This document shows, piece after piece, positions 24,828-34,651 of a DNA stretch of 64,000 nt. The DNA is from Pedobacter sp. MR2016-24 (lineage in GTDB: Bacteria > Bacteroidota > Bacteroidia > Sphingobacteriales > Sphingobacteriaceae), in the NCBI RefSeq assembly GCF_026239655.1, contig NZ_JAPIVO010000009.1, positions 124,001 to 188,000 of the forward strand, in the 5' to 3' direction. The notes below the pieces were generated by a model. It was not told the origin of the DNA. It did not search any database and was given only the letters and a program-made list of their open reading frames with translations. The translations under genes and the position numbers were made by a program. Within the stretch, counting starts at the first letter, position 1. The number at the start of each line of letters is the position of its first letter.

Positions 24828-26189
24828 ATGAAAAATATGATTCTTAAATTTACCCGACTTAACATTATCCTTGTCCTGCTATTGATGCATGGAATTTCAT
24901 ATCCTGTTGCTGCACAGGATATGCTTCAGCAATATGTAAGTGAAGCATTAAAAAATAATCTGGGCATACAAAACCAGAACTTTGCTTTTCAAAAGAGCAT
25001 TTATGCATTAAAGGAGGCCAAAGGCCTTTTTCTTCCTGACGTGAATTTCAATACGCAATATCTGGCGTCAGGCGGGGGTAGAAAGATTGAAATACCTGTA
25101 GGCGACTTACTCAATCCTGTATATAGTTCCTTGAATAACTTAACCGGTACCGGTAACTTTCCGCAGATCGAAAATGTGAGCCAGACATTTAACCCGAATA
25201 ATTATTATGATGCGAAAGTTCACACTTCTATGCCCTTATATAATGCAGAAATTATCTATAACAGTCGTATCAAGAAGGAACAGATTTCCTTACAGCAGGC
25301 GCAGATGATCGTTTACAAACGTGAACTGATCAAAAATGTAAAGGTGGCTTATTATGGTTATCAACAATCATTGAAGGCAGTAAAGGTACTCGAAAGTGGA
25401 GTTGTACTTGCACAGGAGAACTTAAAAATCAACCAGTCTATGGTAAAAAATGGGAAGGCAATAAGAACAGTTGTGAGTCGTGCACAAAATGAGCTTACAG
25501 GCTTGGTATCGCAACTGGAAGATGCCAGGCTACAATCAACCAATGCTGCAGCATACTTTAATTTTTTGTTGAACAAGCCATTAAATTCTTTGGTAGAGGT
25601 AAGCTTATCGCCTGTATCCTTTTACAAAACGGACAGCGTTAAATCTGCCAAAAGAGAAGAGCTTATAGCACTGGAAGCAGCGGAACGTGTGAATGCTTTA
25701 GCTGTACGCTTAAATAAGACAAGTGCCTTGCCGAAATTGTCCACTTTCCTTGATCTGGGAGCACAGGGTGATTTTATTAAGGTGAATAATCAATCTCCCT
25801 ACTATCTTTTTGGAATAACACTTTCCTGGCAGATTTTTACCGGCAACAGGTATAAAAATAAAGTTCAGCAGGCATCCCTTGATCTGAAAGTTGCTCAGAC
25901 GCAAACCAGTATGGCCGAGCAGCAATTACAATTAGAGGCACAAACTGCTCAGAACAAACTTACAGCAGCAATTCAATCCTACAAAGCTGCGATGAGTCAG
26001 ACAGCTTTATCAGCGCAGTATTTTAGAGACGAACAGCGTCTGTATAAAGAAGGAGAAGCACTTTACATTGAACTGCTTGATGCCCAAACCCAGCTGATAA
26101 ATGATCAGCTAAAAGAAAGTATTTCTTATCTAAATGTGCAAACCCGTGAAACTGAATTGGAACGGGCAGCAGCTAGTTATATATTTTAA
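24828..26189 (+). CDS. TolC-family outer-membrane efflux protein
   Basis: This 453-residue protein is the outer-membrane channel of a tripartite efflux pump. It has a signal peptide (about 1-29, ending near VAAQD) and the two long coiled-coil repeats of the OEP family (MLQQYVSEALKNNLGIQNQN, and NKLTAAIQSYKAAMSQTALS). The length is normal. It is the first gene of a three-gene operon (MFP 20 bases downstream, RND 17 bases after that), under a TetR operator. The substrate of the pump is unknown. Confidence 0.93.
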   Translation: MKNMILKFTRLNIILVLLLMHGISYPVAAQDMLQQYVSEALKNNLGIQNQNFAFQKSIYALKEAKGLFLPDVNFNTQYLASGGGRKIEIPVGDLLNPVYSSLNNLTGTGNFPQIENVSQTFNPNNYYDAKVHTSMPLYNAEIIYNSRIKKEQISLQQAQMIVYKRELIKNVKVAYYGYQQSLKAVKVLESGVVLAQENLKINQSMVKNGKAIRTVVSRAQNELTGLVSQLEDARLQSTNAAAYFNFLLNKPLNSLVEVSLSPVSFYKTDSVKSAKREELIALEAAERVNALAVRLNKTSALPKLSTFLDLGAQGDFIKVNNQSPYYLFGITLSWQIFTGNRYKNKVQQASLDLKVAQTQTSMAEQQLQLEAQTAQNKLTAAIQSYKAAMSQTALSAQYFRDEQRLYKEGEALYIELLDAQTQLINDQLKESISYLNVQTRETELERAAASYIF

Positions 26190-26208
26190 TCCTATAAAAT
26201 CTTAACAT

Positions 26209-27240
26209 ATGAAACTGATAAACTATTGGACTGTACTTTTCGCCGGTATAATAATAACGGGCTGCCATCAAACGAAGCCGGTAGAAAAGATGGATATTGC
26301 TATCCCCGTTAAAGTTATTTCTGCAGAAGGACTGCAGGAAACAGAACCCCTGGAAACTTCCGGCTTATTATCTTCAGAGCAGCAAAGTAATCTCTCATTC
26401 AAAACCAGCGGGATTATTAACCGTATCCTGGTAAAAGAAGGTGATCAGGTTCGTGCTGGTCAGTTATTGGCTGTATTAAATATGACTGAAGTAAACGCGC
26501 AGCGGAGTCAGGCTGAAGAAAACTTCGCGAAAGCGCAGCGGGATGCCAGAAGAACCGCAAACCTTTATAAGGATAGCGTGACTACAAAAGAACAATTGGA
26601 AAACGCAGCGACTGCATTAACGATAGCCAAAAAACAGTTGGATATTGCCAGATTTAATGCTGCACAGTCCAGCATTACTGCTAACACGAATGGCGTTGTA
26701 CTTAAAAAAGCGGCAAATGAAGGTGAGCAGGTTTCCGGAGGTGTGGTTATACTGACAGTCAGTAGTACAGCCAATAAAGACTGGGTAATTAAATGTGGTG
26801 TTACGGATAAGGATAGAGCAAGAATTAACGGCGGTGAAAGGGCTGAAATAACTTTTGATGCCATTCATCAGACAATTTCAGGTAAAGTGAGATCTATGGC
26901 ACAGGGAAGTGATAGTGGGTCAGGATTATTTCAGCTGGAAATTGCAATCAGTCCGTCCGAAGCTAAATTGATATCGGGTCTTTTTGCAAAAGTAAAAATC
27001 TATCCTTCAGTAAAAGCGAGTCTATTGTCTGTACCCTTAGATGCATTGGTTGAAGGGAAAAATGACAGTGCTTTTATTTTTGTGGCGCTGGGACAAAAGG
27101 CTTTGAAGAAATCAGTCAGGGTAGCTTACCTGAAAGGGGACAAGGCATATATTTCTACAGGTATGACCACAGCAGATCGTGTCATCAGGGAAGGGTCTGC
27201 CTATCTTACAGATGGATCAGTAATTAAAATCATTAATTAA
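26209..27240 (+). CDS. RND efflux periplasmic adaptor (MFP) subunit
   Basis: A 343-residue HlyD/AcrA-type adaptor with a lipoprotein signal (IIITGCHQTK, lipobox cysteine near residue 19). It bridges the inner-membrane pump and the TolC channel. The lipoyl/barrel-sandwich halves are visible (GIINRILVKEGDQVRAGQLL and ANTNGVVLKKAANEGEQVSG), separated by an alpha-hairpin. The order TolC-MFP-RND is common in Bacteroidota. Confidence 0.94.
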   Translation: MKLINYWTVLFAGIIITGCHQTKPVEKMDIAIPVKVISAEGLQETEPLETSGLLSSEQQSNLSFKTSGIINRILVKEGDQVRAGQLLAVLNMTEVNAQRSQAEENFAKAQRDARRTANLYKDSVTTKEQLENAATALTIAKKQLDIARFNAAQSSITANTNGVVLKKAANEGEQVSGGVVILTVSSTANKDWVIKCGVTDKDRARINGGERAEITFDAIHQTISGKVRSMAQGSDSGSGLFQLEIAISPSEAKLISGLFAKVKIYPSVKASLLSVPLDALVEGKNDSAFIFVALGQKALKKSVRVAYLKGDKAYISTGMTTADRVIREGSAYLTDGSVIKIIN

Positions 27241-27257
27241 CGGCTAAAATTTACAAG

Positions 27258-30200
27258 ATGAAATTACCAGAATTTGCTGTAAAGAACTACCAGTTCACCC
27301 TAGTTGTTTTTATAGCAGTGCTTGCACTCGGAATCTATTCCTTATTTACAATGCCGAGAAGTGAAGATCCGGAGACACATCCTCCTCAGTTTACTGTAGT
27401 AGTTGTATATCCGGGTACGAATCCCAAGGATATGGAACAACTTGTAGTTGATCCTATAGAGAAAAAAATACATGAACTTGATGATATTAAGCACGTCACT
27501 ACAGATATCAGTAACGGACTTGCAGTTATACAGGTAATTTATAAATACAGCTCTGATCCTGATGATAAATATCAGGAAGTAGTCAGAGAAATAAATAGTT
27601 TGAGATCCGAACTTCCCGCAGATATTGCGGATATCAGAATCAACAAACAGATACCTTCTGATGTGAGTATTTATCAATATGCGCTGATCAGCGAAAACGC
27701 GTCAAATGTTGCACTGAAAAAATATTCAAAACTGCTGAAGGAAAAACTAGAAAAGATACAAGCGCTTAAAAAGGTTGAGTATGCAGGGGTTCCTGAGCCT
27801 CAGGTAAATGTAAAACTCAATTTGCAAAAGATAGCACAGCAAAAACTGACACAAAATAATGTAATAGCAGCACTGCAGAGTGAAAATGTAAACATACCTG
27901 GCGGGAGTATCAGTATTGCAGACCGTAAACTGAATATTAAGACAAGCGGAAACTATAGTAGTCTGGATGAAGTAAAGAATACTGTTATCTATTCCGGGCA
28001 GGGGAAAATTCTGTATCTGAAAGATGTAGCCGATGTGGCTTTGGGCTATGAAGATGAAACACATATTGCCCGTTTTAATGGCTATCGAAGTAGTTTTGTG
28101 AATGCCAGTCTGAAGGATAAAGAGAATATTATTGATGTACAGGATAAGGTGGACCCGGTGATTGCCGCATTCAAAAAGGAACTTCCTGGAAATATTGAGC
28201 TGGTTAAGGTTTTTGATCAGGCCAAGAGTGTAGACATCCGTCTTTCACACTTTGCCAGAGATTTTGGGATCGCTATTTTACTCGTTCTCGTTACATTATT
28301 ACCATTGGGTACGCGGGCCTCAGTTGTGGTAATGATATCCATTCCGCTCTCTCTGGCTATCGGACTCACGCTGATGAACATTTTAGGTTATAACATGAAC
28401 CAGCTAAGTATCGTAGGTATGATCGTAGCACTGGGCATACTGGTAGATGATAGTATTGTTGTGGTAGAAAATATCGAAAGGTACCTGCGTATGGGATATG
28501 GGAAGGTGGAAGCATCAATCAAAGCGACATCACAAATTGGCATTGCCGTGATAGGTTGTACTGTCTTATTGATATTTGCATTTTTACCCATCGTATTTTT
28601 ACCCGAAGGCGCTGGTGAATTTATCAGGAGTCTGCCGCTATCAGTGATCACGACCATTTTTGCATCCATGGTTGTATCATTAACAGTGGTGCCATTTTTG
28701 GCGAGCATCATTCTTAAACCACATCAAAGTGAGGAAGGTAATTTTCTGCTGAGAATGCTTAAAAAAGGAATTCACACTACTTATGGAAAATTGCTGAATA
28801 AAGCGTTGAATAGTCCCGTTATTACGCTTTTGATTATTGGTGGAATATTTATTGGCTCTTTGATGCTGGTACCTGTAATTGGCAGCAGTCTTTTCCCGAA
28901 ATCTGAAAAGCCAATGTTTCTGGTTCAGATTGAAACACCGGAAGGCACGAATATGAATGCGACAGACAGAGTCACACGGTTTGTTGAATCAAAACTCAAA
29001 TTAATTCCCGAGATAAGCTCATTTGCAAGTAATGTAGGGAAAGGAAATCCGCGCATCTACTATAATGTGATACCACATAATGAGAGTGAAAATTTTGCTG
29101 AAATCTTTGTCCAGGTAGAAGGCTTAGAGACCAGAGAGAAGGTCGCTGTTATCGAAAAGTTACGAAAACAGGTAGAAGGTTATCCGGGTGCGATAATTAA
29201 AGTGAAAGATTTTGAGCAGGGACCACCTGTTGAAGCACCGCTTGCCTACCGTATTTATGCTGATAATTTAGACGATTTACGGAAAACTGCTTTTGATGTA
29301 GCATCATTGATTGGTAAAGTCGATGGAACTATTTATGTAAATAATCCCTTATTGGTTAGACCAGTGGATCTAAAAGTTACTATAAATAAAGAAAAAGCGG
29401 GCTTGTTGATTGTTGCATCTGCAGATATAGATAAAACAGTTCGTATGGGGTCTGCGGGATTGAATGTAGCGACCTACAGAGCAGATGAAGGTAAAGCTGA
29501 CAATTACAATGTGAATGTTTCCATTTCACGGAGTTCATCTATCCAGGATATAAGTATGTTTGACAGGCTGTATATACCCTCCGCGACAGGCGTAAATATT
29601 CCATTTAAAAGCGTTGCGACGGTTGGTTTTGAAAGTCTGCCCAACCAGATCAGGCATTATGACAAGGACAGGTATGTGACTATCTCAGCTTTTGTGAAGC
29701 CAGGTTATAACGTTCAGCAATTGGATGAACAGATTACTGAAAAGCTGAATAGCTTTAAATTTAAACCTGGATTTTCATTCAAGGTGGCCGGAGAGAAAGA
29801 AAGTAAAGAGGAGAGTTTTGGTAATCTGGGAATTATCCTGATCGTCACCGTATTCGGATTTCTGGGCGTGCTTATTTTGGAGTTTAAAACTTTTAAAAGT
29901 ATCCTTATTGTCTTGTCTGTAATTCCCTTAGGCATTGTTGGAGGTTTGATCATGCTATTTCTGGCTGGAGAGACACTGTCATTTACAGCAACAATTGGAT
30001 TTATAGCTTTGGTAGGGATTGAGGTTAAGAATTCCCTGCTGGTAGTTGATTTTACTAATCAGCTCAGGGCACAGGGCAGGAGTGTACATGAGGCAATTGT
30101 TGAAGCAGGAGAGATCAGGTTTGTGCCTATATTGCTCACATCACTGACAGCAATTGGCGGTTTGCTTCCCCTGGTTATTGAATATAGTGAGCTGTATTCA

Positions 30201-30311
30201 CCACTGGCACTGGTACTCATAGGTGGACTTATTAGCTCTACCTTGTTATCACGCCTGGTTACCCCGGTAATGTACCAGTTATTACCCCCGGTAGTAGAAG
30301 TTATACCATAA
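27258..30311 (+). CDS. RND multidrug efflux permease
   Basis: This 1017-residue RND-superfamily pump of the HAE-type has two sets of six membrane helices around two large periplasmic loops. The proton-relay helix 4 reads VGMIVALGILVDDSIVVVEN with paired aspartates. The matching GFIALVGIEVKNSLLVVDF lies in the second half. The MPRSEDPETHPPQFTVVVVY start of the first loop is typical of the non-AcrB subgroup found with TetR regulators. The protein looks full length. A strong terminator follows. Confidence 0.95.
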   Translation: MKLPEFAVKNYQFTLVVFIAVLALGIYSLFTMPRSEDPETHPPQFTVVVVYPGTNPKDMEQLVVDPIEKKIHELDDIKHVTTDISNGLAVIQVIYKYSSDPDDKYQEVVREINSLRSELPADIADIRINKQIPSDVSIYQYALISENASNVALKKYSKLLKEKLEKIQALKKVEYAGVPEPQVNVKLNLQKIAQQKLTQNNVIAALQSENVNIPGGSISIADRKLNIKTSGNYSSLDEVKNTVIYSGQGKILYLKDVADVALGYEDETHIARFNGYRSSFVNASLKDKENIIDVQDKVDPVIAAFKKELPGNIELVKVFDQAKSVDIRLSHFARDFGIAILLVLVTLLPLGTRASVVVMISIPLSLAIGLTLMNILGYNMNQLSIVGMIVALGILVDDSIVVVENIERYLRMGYGKVEASIKATSQIGIAVIGCTVLLIFAFLPIVFLPEGAGEFIRSLPLSVITTIFASMVVSLTVVPFLASIILKPHQSEEGNFLLRMLKKGIHTTYGKLLNKALNSPVITLLIIGGIFIGSLMLVPVIGSSLFPKSEKPMFLVQIETPEGTNMNATDRVTRFVESKLKLIPEISSFASNVGKGNPRIYYNVIPHNESENFAEIFVQVEGLETREKVAVIEKLRKQVEGYPGAIIKVKDFEQGPPVEAPLAYRIYADNLDDLRKTAFDVASLIGKVDGTIYVNNPLLVRPVDLKVTINKEKAGLLIVASADIDKTVRMGSAGLNVATYRADEGKADNYNVNVSISRSSSIQDISMFDRLYIPSATGVNIPFKSVATVGFESLPNQIRHYDKDRYVTISAFVKPGYNVQQLDEQITEKLNSFKFKPGFSFKVAGEKESKEESFGNLGIILIVTVFGFLGVLILEFKTFKSILIVLSVIPLGIVGGLIMLFLAGETLSFTATIGFIALVGIEVKNSLLVVDFTNQLRAQGRSVHEAIVEAGEIRFVPILLTSLTAIGGLLPLVIEYSELYSPLALVLIGGLISSTLLSRLVTPVMYQLLPPVVEVIP

Positions 30312-30322
30312 GCAATCAAAAA

Positions 30323-30366
30323 AGGCCGGCAAATTTATTTATTTAGGTTTCCGGCTTCTTTTTAAA
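30323..30366 (+). terminator. Terminator of the efflux operon
   Basis: AGGCCGG at 30323-30329 pairs with CCGGCTT at 30351-30357 (one G-T pair), followed by CTTTTT. Confidence 0.8.
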
Positions 30367-30544
30367 AAGAGAGGGGAATGGGATTTTCAATGGGAACTTT
30401 CTGCCCCATATCGTGTATAAATTGCAGACTAATCTCCTTCCAAATTGCTGTGAAACTGCGCACAGAAGCAGACTGTTACAAGGGGAAGATCACTAACGTG
30501 GAGGGAAAATAGACAGGAGAAAGGGAATCGAAATACTCGCCTGT

Positions 30545-30919
30545 TTAGTTAACTTTTATATTAAAGCTATCAATTTTCGAGACACCCTGCTCAATCGAGC
30601 TCAGTTCATTTGATACCATGCGACCGTATGAATCAAAGACTGCAAGTCTTATATTTTGTTTCTTTTTGGAATTAATGCTTGTTTTAAGCTCAAAATCAGA
30701 CACATAAGAGAATTTGACATCTTCACTATTCTTTACATCAACTGCAAAATTATCTTTTAATATGGTGTAAGTTAATGCACAGTCAGCACATTCCACTCTG
30801 ATCACACCATTTTTTGGGAATACAACATTAGACAAAGGATCAAGTCCCGAATCCTTTTTACAACTTGCGAAAAGTAATGCTATGCAGAATATTAAAAATG
30901 TAATTCTTCTTGTATTCAT
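30545..30919 (-). CDS. Small lipoprotein of unknown function
   Basis: This 124-residue protein has a lipoprotein signal peptide (FLIFCIALLFASCKKD; lipobox ASC, cysteine at residue 20). The ~100-residue mature part contains a cysteine pair (VECADCALTYTILKD) that could form a disulfide or bind metal. The rest is beta-rich. No family is recognised. It stands between the RND operon and the signalling operon, on the same strand as the latter. Confidence 0.75.
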   Translation of the reverse strand: MNTRRITFLIFCIALLFASCKKDSGLDPLSNVVFPKNGVIRVECADCALTYTILKDNFAVDVKNSEDVKFSYVSDFELKTSINSKKKQNIRLAVFDSYGRMVSNELSSIEQGVSKIDSFNIKVN

Positions 30920-31000
30920 GTTGTTTTAATGCCTCTATGCATTTAAATAAAGGCATTAATAATGCCAGACGCTGTTAAACTGTTTTTGCAGCGGTGACCG

Positions 31001-31426
31001 TTATTCTTTTACGATGAAACAGGTGGTGAAAACAGCCTGAAGTTGTGCAGGGTATAGTGGTTTTTTCAGCAATTTGATCACATAAGGATTTGCTTCAGCC
31101 CGGCGGATATCGCCAAAGTCAAGCGTAGAAGAAAGCATGGCAATCCGGGTATTATCTTTTAATTCCTCTGGTAAAAGCTTATAGTTATCAAGAAATTCAA
31201 AGCCATCCATTTCTGGCATTTGAATGTCAAGCAGGATCAGATGTGGTAATTTTTCAGTGTCTTTTTCATTGGCAAGAAAATAAGCAATTGCTTCTTCTCC
31301 AGACTGGCATAAGATGATATCATCAAATAACTTCGTAATACCGATAATCTTAGAATTGATTTTAAGATCGATGGTATTATCATCAATGAGCATTACTCTA
31401 ATTGGCCTTTTGAGTTTAAGTGGCAT
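31001..31426 (-). CDS. Single-domain response regulator (REC only)
   Basis: The ATG at 31426 (141 residues) is preferred to 31456, since it leaves an 11-base overlap with the gene before it and begins just before the receiver. The product is a lone CheY-like receiver: acidic pair in VMLIDDN, phospho-acceptor in LILLDIQMPEMDGFEF (Asp about residue 67), and LKKPLYP with the conserved lysine. It has no output domain. It is the last gene of the ThiF-GNAT-kinase operon and may pass phosphate onward or act through protein contact. Confidence 0.9.
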   Translation of the reverse strand: MPLKLKRPIRVMLIDDNTIDLKINSKIIGITKLFDDIILCQSGEEAIAYFLANEKDTEKLPHLILLDIQMPEMDGFEFLDNYKLLPEELKDNTRIAMLSSTLDFGDIRRAEANPYVIKLLKKPLYPAQLQAVFTTCFIVKE

Positions 31427-32495
31427 TTGGAATAGTAATTTTGAAAGTGGTACCATAGTCTAAATCGGAACTAACGGATATTTTTCCATTGATCTTATTT
31501 AGTGCTTCTTTAACAATAAATAGTCCCAGGCCACTGCCCTGGTTATTTTTACTTTTGAAAAACTGCGTGAAAATCTTTTCGAGGTGTTCGTTTAGAATGC
31601 CGAGTCCGTTATCTTTAATCAATATTTCAGCTGAAAATTTATTGACCTCAATGGAGATTTCTACAGTTTTCTCTTTATTACTTGTTTTTTGATATTTGAT
31701 GGCATTTGAAATCAGATTACCTAATATCACTTCAATCCTAAAGGAATCTCCAATAAATTTTTGCGCCTGATTGATATTTATATTAAATGTCGTATCCTTA
31801 TTACTATAGGCATATAACTCTATAATTTCATTTACCAAGTGCTTGAAATCAATCTCAGACTTATCGGTAACATTTTTATTGTTCTTATAATATTGCAGCG
31901 TTTTCTGTATGTAGTAATCCAGCTTACTGGAGCAGGATTCTATCAATTCCCAGTACTCGCCACTGGAATGATAAAGTCCTTCCATTTTTACCAGATTCAC
32001 GATACCTATAACTGATACCAGAGGTGCACGGAGTTCATGGGAAATACTGTAAATGAACCTGTTTAGTTCGTCGTTCGTTTTTTCCAGCTCCTTGATTTTA
32101 TTCCTCAGATCAATTTTTGATCTGTAAGCATCATGTGCATTTTTGATTGAATTGTGTAATTCAAGATCATTCCACGGTTTGGTAATATATCGGTAGATGT
32201 CTCCATGATTAATTGCATCGGCAAGGGCAGATATATCAGTATAACCTGTAAGGAGGATCCTGACAGGGTCAGGAAAAGTTGTTGTAATACTCTTGAAAAA
32301 CTCTACGCCGGTAGTCTGCGGCATTTTCTGATCAGCAATTATCACCTCAATTGGTAAATTCTCAAGAACTTTCAATCCTTCTGCTGCAGAATTAGCCGTA
32401 TATATTTCATATTGTCTTCTAAAACTTGCTTTAAATGCAATGAGATTATTCTCCTCATCGTCAATATATAAGACTTTAACAGGCGAGCGAGTCAT
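31416..32495 (-). CDS. Receiver-histidine kinase hybrid, cytoplasmic
   Basis: The protein has 359 residues. An N-terminal receiver (about 5-125; VLYIDDEENNL, phospho-acceptor Asp55 in ADQKMP, lysine in ITKPWND) is followed by a short coiled coil. A HisKA domain (FIYSISHELRAPLVSVIG, His153) and a HATPase domain (GLGILNEHLEKI, GSGLGLFIVKE) complete it. There is no membrane segment or DNA-binding domain. It is a phospho-relay intermediate placed one base after the 7TMR-DISM kinase. Its receiver is close to the lone receiver encoded at 36627, which suggests duplication. Confidence 0.93.
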   Translation of the reverse strand: MTRSPVKVLYIDDEENNLIAFKASFRRQYEIYTANSAAEGLKVLENLPIEVIIADQKMPQTTGVEFFKSITTTFPDPVRILLTGYTDISALADAINHGDIYRYITKPWNDLELHNSIKNAHDAYRSKIDLRNKIKELEKTNDELNRFIYSISHELRAPLVSVIGIVNLVKMEGLYHSSGEYWELIESCSSKLDYYIQKTLQYYKNNKNVTDKSEIDFKHLVNEIIELYAYSNKDTTFNININQAQKFIGDSFRIEVILGNLISNAIKYQKTSNKEKTVEISIEVNKFSAEILIKDNGLGILNEHLEKIFTQFFKSKNNQGSGLGLFIVKEALNKINGKISVSSDLDYGTTFKITIPNAT

Positions 32496-32496
32496 A

Positions 32497-34650
32497 TTAT
32501 GGTATGTTTACAGGCAAGGTAATAATAAATTCTGTACCTAGATTCACTTTTGTAATAACATCAATGTGTCCTTTATGTTTTTCAATAATACTGAAAACGA
32601 TAGATAGTCCCAAACCTGTGCCTTCACCTACCTGTTTTGTAGTGAAAAAGGGTTCGAATATTTTCTGTCTGATTTCTTCAGGCATGCCTGTGCCGCTATC
32701 TTTTATACTTATTTTTACATTGTCACCTTCATGCCAGGTGGAGATCATTAGTTGTTCCTCCTGACGATGCTCAGGTTTAGTTTTTATAGCATGAATCCCA
32801 TTGGTAATGAGGTTCATGAATATCTGATTTATTTTTCCCGGCAGACATTCTACCAGGGGTATGGGCTTCAGATCCTTTACAACCGTGATATAGGCAGGAA
32901 TATTACTTCTCAAAAGTACAAGTGTAGATTCCAGTCCTTCATTCAAGTTTACCGGTTTGGTGTCACTTTCATCAAGCCTGCTGAAGTTTTTTAAACTGCG
33001 TATGATTTCTGCGGTTCTTTTTGCACCTTCTCCAATTCCGGAAAGCAATGAATTAATTTCTGTTTTAATAAAATCAATGTCTATTTCCCGTTTGAACTTT
33101 TCAACGATAGCTACCTGTGCATGAATATCCTGATCAAGATCCATCTCTTCATATTTCTGAATTACATCATACAGATCATTGATATCCAGTTCGAGTGGTT
33201 TTATGTTTGATGTGACAAAATTTATAGGGTTATTAATTTCATGTGCTATCCCGGCAGTTAATTGTCCAAGGCCAGCCATTTTTTCTGCATCTACCAATTG
33301 TGATTGTGCTTCTTTTAGCTCTTTAAGCGTAAAATTCAACGTGGTATTTGAGTTTTGTAATTCTTCTGTTCTCTTACTTACTTCAATTTCCAACTGGATA
33401 TTTTGCTCCCTGATCAATCTTTCGTTTTCTTTTGAAATTTCCAGTGCCTGTTTCTGTGCAATTTCATTTTCATTTCTGAAAAAGTTGATTTTATCAGCCA
33501 ATGCAAATGAGAGCAAGGTAATTTGAATCACCGATCCGATTTCTAAGACGTAAGAGGTCATTCCATTATATGGAAGCACGTTAAAGTTCCTCAGTACAAA
33601 AATGACTACTGAAATAAGAAATATGGTATACCCTATAAGGAAAAACACTGCCGGGCGGTAACCTTGTCTGTTGACCTGAAATCCGAGGATCCAAAGAAAT
33701 ACAGCACCGGATAATGCAGAGATCTGTAGCAGAGTAATGGATATCGAATATTTTTCCAACATACCTATTAAACATGCAATGCAGTAAATAACAAGCATCG
33801 CATCTATACCCTTATCGAATTTAGGCGTATATTTTTTGGTCTGCAAAAACTTCTTTACAAAGATCAATGTTGATACACCAGAAAAGAATGGTACTAATAT
33901 GGAACTGTAGTTGGCCATCCAAATACTATCCGGCCATAAAAACCGAAAGGCTAAACCCTGAAAAGTGAACTGCGTGAGACCTACGAAGAGGATATAAATG
34001 ATATAATAAATATAACTGGAATCCCGGACGGTAAATGCGACGAACAGATTGTACAATATCATGATGAGAATGATACCTGCGTACATGCCGAAAAACAAAT
34101 TCTGAATCAGGTTCTCATCTAAAATTGACTGTTCAGTACCCAATAATATCGGTAATTGAATCTGATCCTTTGAGCTTATACTTAAGTAAAGTATGGTAGA
34201 TTGATTAACGGGAGCATCTACAGGAAAAACATAATTTGGATTATTGATGATCCGCTCGCTGTATTTTTTATATTCCCCAAGGCTAACCGTCTGCCAGTTC
34301 CCGCTAATATCCCTGCTATGTAATTCAACTCTGTCAATAGCTGGCTGTTCTACCATCAAAAACAATTTTTCTATACCTGAGCGATTGACAATATTGAGTT
34401 TCACCCAAATGGTCGATTCTGTGATGCCCAGATTAGGAACTTTGTCAGTGGAAAGCTCAAATTTCTGGTTAAGAATGTTATTAAATGATAGTTTCCCGGA
34501 ATTATCTACAAAAATTGATATCCCATGATCAACCTGTAATAACTGATTAGGTTTACTATAAACAATTTCCCCACTGTCTTTCGCAGATAACTGGAGGGTA
34601 ATGACCGCGATTAGAAGAAATAGTACAGATAATACTTTCTTAATATTCAT
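32497..34650 (-). CDS. 7TMR-DISM sensor histidine kinase
   Basis: The protein has 717 residues. A signal peptide (about 1-23) is followed by a periplasmic 7TMR-DISMED2-type domain (about 30-170; LGITESTIWVKLNIVNRSGI, VELHSRDISGNW). Seven membrane helices span about 185-390. A coiled coil runs from about 395 to 455. HisKA carries His470 in GIAHEINNPINFV, and the HATPase has TNGIHAI, DSGTGMP and GTGLGLSIV. DISMED2 domains have a carbohydrate-binding-like fold and are thought to sense small ligands. It starts one base after the stop codon of the GNAT-like gene, so its ligand could be related to what that operon makes. Confidence 0.93.
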   Translation of the reverse strand: MNIKKVLSVLFLLIAVITLQLSAKDSGEIVYSKPNQLLQVDHGISIFVDNSGKLSFNNILNQKFELSTDKVPNLGITESTIWVKLNIVNRSGIEKLFLMVEQPAIDRVELHSRDISGNWQTVSLGEYKKYSERIINNPNYVFPVDAPVNQSTILYLSISSKDQIQLPILLGTEQSILDENLIQNLFFGMYAGIILIMILYNLFVAFTVRDSSYIYYIIYILFVGLTQFTFQGLAFRFLWPDSIWMANYSSILVPFFSGVSTLIFVKKFLQTKKYTPKFDKGIDAMLVIYCIACLIGMLEKYSISITLLQISALSGAVFLWILGFQVNRQGYRPAVFFLIGYTIFLISVVIFVLRNFNVLPYNGMTSYVLEIGSVIQITLLSFALADKINFFRNENEIAQKQALEISKENERLIREQNIQLEIEVSKRTEELQNSNTTLNFTLKELKEAQSQLVDAEKMAGLGQLTAGIAHEINNPINFVTSNIKPLELDINDLYDVIQKYEEMDLDQDIHAQVAIVEKFKREIDIDFIKTEINSLLSGIGEGAKRTAEIIRSLKNFSRLDESDTKPVNLNEGLESTLVLLRSNIPAYITVVKDLKPIPLVECLPGKINQIFMNLITNGIHAIKTKPEHRQEEQLMISTWHEGDNVKISIKDSGTGMPEEIRQKIFEPFFTTKQVGEGTGLGLSIVFSIIEKHKGHIDVITKVNLGTEFIITLPVNIP

Positions 34651-34651
34651 T

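Noticed and set aside
30362..30475. Minus-strand frame of about 37 codons ending IWKEISLQFIHDMGQKVPIE.. in the gap after the RND operon
   Set aside because: It looks coding, but has no usable start and no recognised family, and it is closed by a stop at its 5' end. It could be another gene fossil but evidence is too thin to annotate.
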